Source: Brasenia schreberi (lineage: Eukaryota; Streptophyta; Magnoliopsida; Nymphaeales; Cabombaceae). Taken from it: a stretch of DNA of 64,000 bases. The notes beneath the pieces are model-generated. The model was not told where the DNA came from and made no database searches. It saw nothing but the letters and a program-made list of their open reading frames with translations. The first letter of the stretch is position 1. Each line of letters opens with the position of its first letter. The DNA is taken from assembly GCA_036023115.1 (NCBI GenBank), contig JAYKKT010000041.1, positions 4,861,501-4,925,500 of the forward strand, in the 5' to 3' direction. The translations under genes were made by a program, and so were the position numbers. Below, one piece after another: positions 61,551 to 64,000 of this stretch.

Positions 61551-64000
61551 GTGGTGAAAGAATTGTTAGCGAAATGGAAGAATTTGCAATTGTCTAATTT
61601 CGAGGCTACCACAACCAGCATGCTAATGGAAACTGGGAAGAACTATAAAGAAAATTTGCAGACAGAACAGAGGTTTCAACTACAAGACGAGTTCGAGAAA
61701 GCCTTGTTATTTTCTGAATTGGGAATGAGAGAGATCAAAAGTGATAGAGAAGAGAAGTGCACATTCAACCAGAACCTTATTGTGGTGAGAAGGTGATGGT
61801 AAAACCAAGTCCTCGAACCTCACATTCACGCATTCCTTATTTTGGTTTTATGTGCAAGACTTACCAATAGACACGATGATGAAGAAAATGGAGGTAGACA
61901 GACCAATCAAGACAAGTTGCAAGAAGTCAACTCCGGATTAGAAATCAAGTTGACATTACCAAACCACTAAGGGGAGGTTGTCTCTTGCATTTAAAGATGG
62001 ATGAAGAGTCCGATTGGTTCTTCATCCAATACAATAGGTTACCAAATTAATACTATAAGTGTAGACTATTTGAACATACCTTTAATGATAGCGAAACCGT
62101 GATTGAATGGTTACAGGAATATGAATTTGGTTACTGGCTTCTAGCAGGTACATATTCATCACAAAGGAGAACAGAGAGTGGTTATTCTAGTGTGAGGGAT
62201 TGCGAGAAGGATCCTCAACAATGTATTAATTAGCTCTGTGGGAAGCTCAACATGTGAGGCAACAAATCTGATCAAGTGATAAGCTAGAAAAGGAAGAGCA
62301 CTACAAGTCAAAGGTACAAAGGAGAAGAGGTGAGAACAAAACTAAAACAGGAGTTATAGTAGAACAGAAAATGAAAGAATCGAAAATCAATTGATCATCA
62401 AAGGCATTGAGAAGGTCCAAGGAAATGGCGAAGGAAGGCCAACAAAGAGATAAGCAGATAGTGGAAGGGTAAAAAACAACAGGATAAGAGGATCATCTAG
62501 GTAGAAATGAGGTGTGATTTGAAGAACACTAGAAGTGAGCGGGGACATAGACATTGATGTTGAACCAGTCTCACCAAAGTTATGAAAAGAAAAAAGTTCA
62601 GGTCAAGAAGTGGCGTCCAAGGTCATGGCTGGGTCAACACTGCTATCCTGCCCAGAATAATCACGAAACTCTTAGTTTGGAAATGTCAAGGACTGGGAAG
62701 TCCACGAGCAGTTCCGGCCCTTTGTCTACTAGTAAGGAGACATAACGCCTGTATCGTGTACTTGATTGAAATAAGATCAATAACAACAACTAAACCTTCT
62801 CTCATACTAGATGGGGTCGGCTACATGGATTCTTTGTTTACACAGAGCTCTATCATGTGTCATATTAGCAGTTAACTCACAATAAGCTAGATCATTCTTT
62901 ATTGTTTCTTTCCAACACTTTTGTGATCGTCCTCTACCTCTTTTAATACTTTTAAAATTTAATTTTTCATACCTTCTTATAGGTTTTTCTTTTGATCTTC
63001 TTTCTATATGTTCAAACTATCTTAAACGATATTCTCTCATTTTATCCTCTATTAGTGTCACTCCTAATTTGTTTCTAATAACCTCATTATTTATACGGTC
63101 TTTCTTGTATTACCATTCATCCATCTCAACTTCTTCATTTCTATCACAAACATCTTTTGTATGTGATGATTAATTACCCAACACTCATAACCATAAACCA
63201 TGGCAGGTCTAATTATTGCTCTATAATATTTACCTTTTAACTTTAATAGATCTTCTTATCACAAAGAATCCCTGGCGCTCCTCTCTATTTTAACCAACCA
63301 TCATTTATTCTATCAATTCTTCCGTCACTCTCAAAAATTGACCCTAGGTATTTAAAAATTTTCTTTTGAGGATACAATGTGTGCCAATTTTAATTTCTAT
63401 GTCCTCTAAAGTAACCAAATGATCTAACTTACATTCCATATATTGTGTCTTTGTTCTACTAAGTCGGAGGCCTTTGCTTTCTAATGTTTCCCTCCATAGT
63501 TTCAATTTTCTATTAACTTTTTCCTTAGACTCTTCCATTAACATAATGTCATATGCAAATAACATACACCAGGTACTTCATCTTGAATATGTTTTGTTAA
63601 CTCATTAATCACCGTTATAAATAAGTATGGACTTAAAGTTATCCTTGATGTAACCCAATATTAACTTCAAAGAAGTTTGTCGTTCCTTCGTGAGTCCTCA
63701 CACATGTTTTTGTACCATCGTAGGTTAATGTATGTCAACAGTTTCTTTTTTTATTGAAATGAAGATCAATGAAACAAAATTTATAAGATTCAAATGCAAA
63801 ATGGGTTTAGCGATGGCTTTGAAATGTCATTTGGAGGAAAGAAGAGGGAGTCTGGATGTACCTTGGAAAGAATCAAAAGATGTCCAGATTACAGCCTAGA
63901 AGATTTTTATTGACGTGGTTATTAGCAAAAGAGTAGGGGATGAAGAATGTCATTTCATTTGATTTTACAGTGATGTGAATGCAGCAAGAATCAAAGAATC
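61551..64000 (+). mobile_element. L1-type LINE, ORF1 and start of ORF2, interrupted by an RTE copy
   Basis: The ORF1 remnant starts MVKELLAKWKNLQL (61551). A degenerate zinc-knuckle-type region at about 61950-62150 reads VDITKPLRGGCLLHLK, IQYNRLPN and FGYWLLAG (family DITKPLRRG, YERLPxFCYxCG, YGDWLRA). ORF2 begins near 62663 with TKLLVWKCQGLGSPRAV, the start of the L1 endonuclease; the usual ATG is ACG, and the catalytic Asn of WNC is Lys. Coding resumes after the RTE insertion at 63771 (RFKCKMGFSDGFEMSFGGK across two frames) and runs off the window. Confidence 0.8.
62782..63752 (-). mobile_element. RTE-clade LINE, copy C, 5'-truncated
   Basis: The 3' end (left) is the aacaacaact tail. The copy covers only the RT core onward and stops near 63738, leaving a filler of about 14 nt before the flank. 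The active-site box reads FAYD instead of FADD (in the 63565-63344 frame). Flanking duplications are attgaaataagatcaat (62765-62781) and attgaaatgaagatcaat (63753-63770), differing by one base deletion. Confidence 0.88.

Noticed and set aside
1..64000. CRISPR arrays, bacterial operons, prophage or defence systems
   Set aside because: None seen; introns, LTR elements, LINEs and SINEs mark the sequence as plant nuclear DNA.

Overview
The window is nuclear DNA of a flowering plant, probably a woody dicot or magnoliid. It is AT-rich, has plant-type introns and microsatellites, and is crowded with transposable elements. Genes are sparse. The only gene that reads intact is a single-exon HECATE-type bHLH regulator on the minus strand (10369-11046). 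A three-exon beta-ketoacyl-CoA reductase gene (KCR1-like, minus, 59876 to 54448) has sound splice sites but a broken first exon. Two further host-gene remnants were found by joining exon-like pieces across splice sites: part of a MINU/CHR12-type SNF2 chromatin-remodelling ATPase (plus, 22193-22899) and part of CSP41A, a chloroplast RNA-binding endonuclease (minus, 29068-27491).

Layout, left to right. 1-3730: internal region and probable 3' LTR of a decayed Ty1-copia element. 3783-4080: another LTR-like unit. 5.7-9.9 kb: a SINE, microsatellites, a 273-bp tandem duplication and a cluster of ACGT-core motifs. 10.4-11.2 kb: the HEC gene and its TATA box. 11.5-14.9 kb: a non-autonomous hAT element carrying a nested RTE LINE, each with its own target-site duplication. 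15.3-15.5 kb: one end of a CACTA element. 21.7-22.9 kb: a 177-bp tandem duplication, then the SNF2 pseudogene. 25.7-26.4 kb: an L1 ORF1 fragment. 27.2-29.1 kb: a hairpin cluster and the CSP41A fragment. 29.3-32.5 kb: a decayed hAT transposase. 33.7-35.9 kb: an LTR-like promoter region. 36.4-39.7 kb: a near full-length RTE LINE flanked by a perfect 15-bp duplication. 41.3-43.5 kb: a second decayed Ty1-copia. 45.2-52.0 kb: a minus-strand Ty3/gypsy-like element with gag but no recognisable pol, carrying two antisense plant-mobile-domain (PMD) reading frames. 54.4-59.9 kb: KCR, with a 4-kb intron containing SINE and MITE-like DNA. 60.4-61.3 kb: three tRNA-derived SINE copies. 61.6-64.0 kb: an L1 LINE whose ORF2 endonuclease region is interrupted by a 5'-truncated RTE copy.

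The genes form no pathway or operon, as expected for a plant chromosome. The main biological interest is the layering of elements: LINE in hAT, LINE in LINE, SINEs in a gene intron, and a pol-less LTR element carrying PMD reading frames. The second point of interest is the broken KCR copy, which is otherwise well conserved. All identifications come from reading translated sequence and remembered family motifs; no database search was possible.
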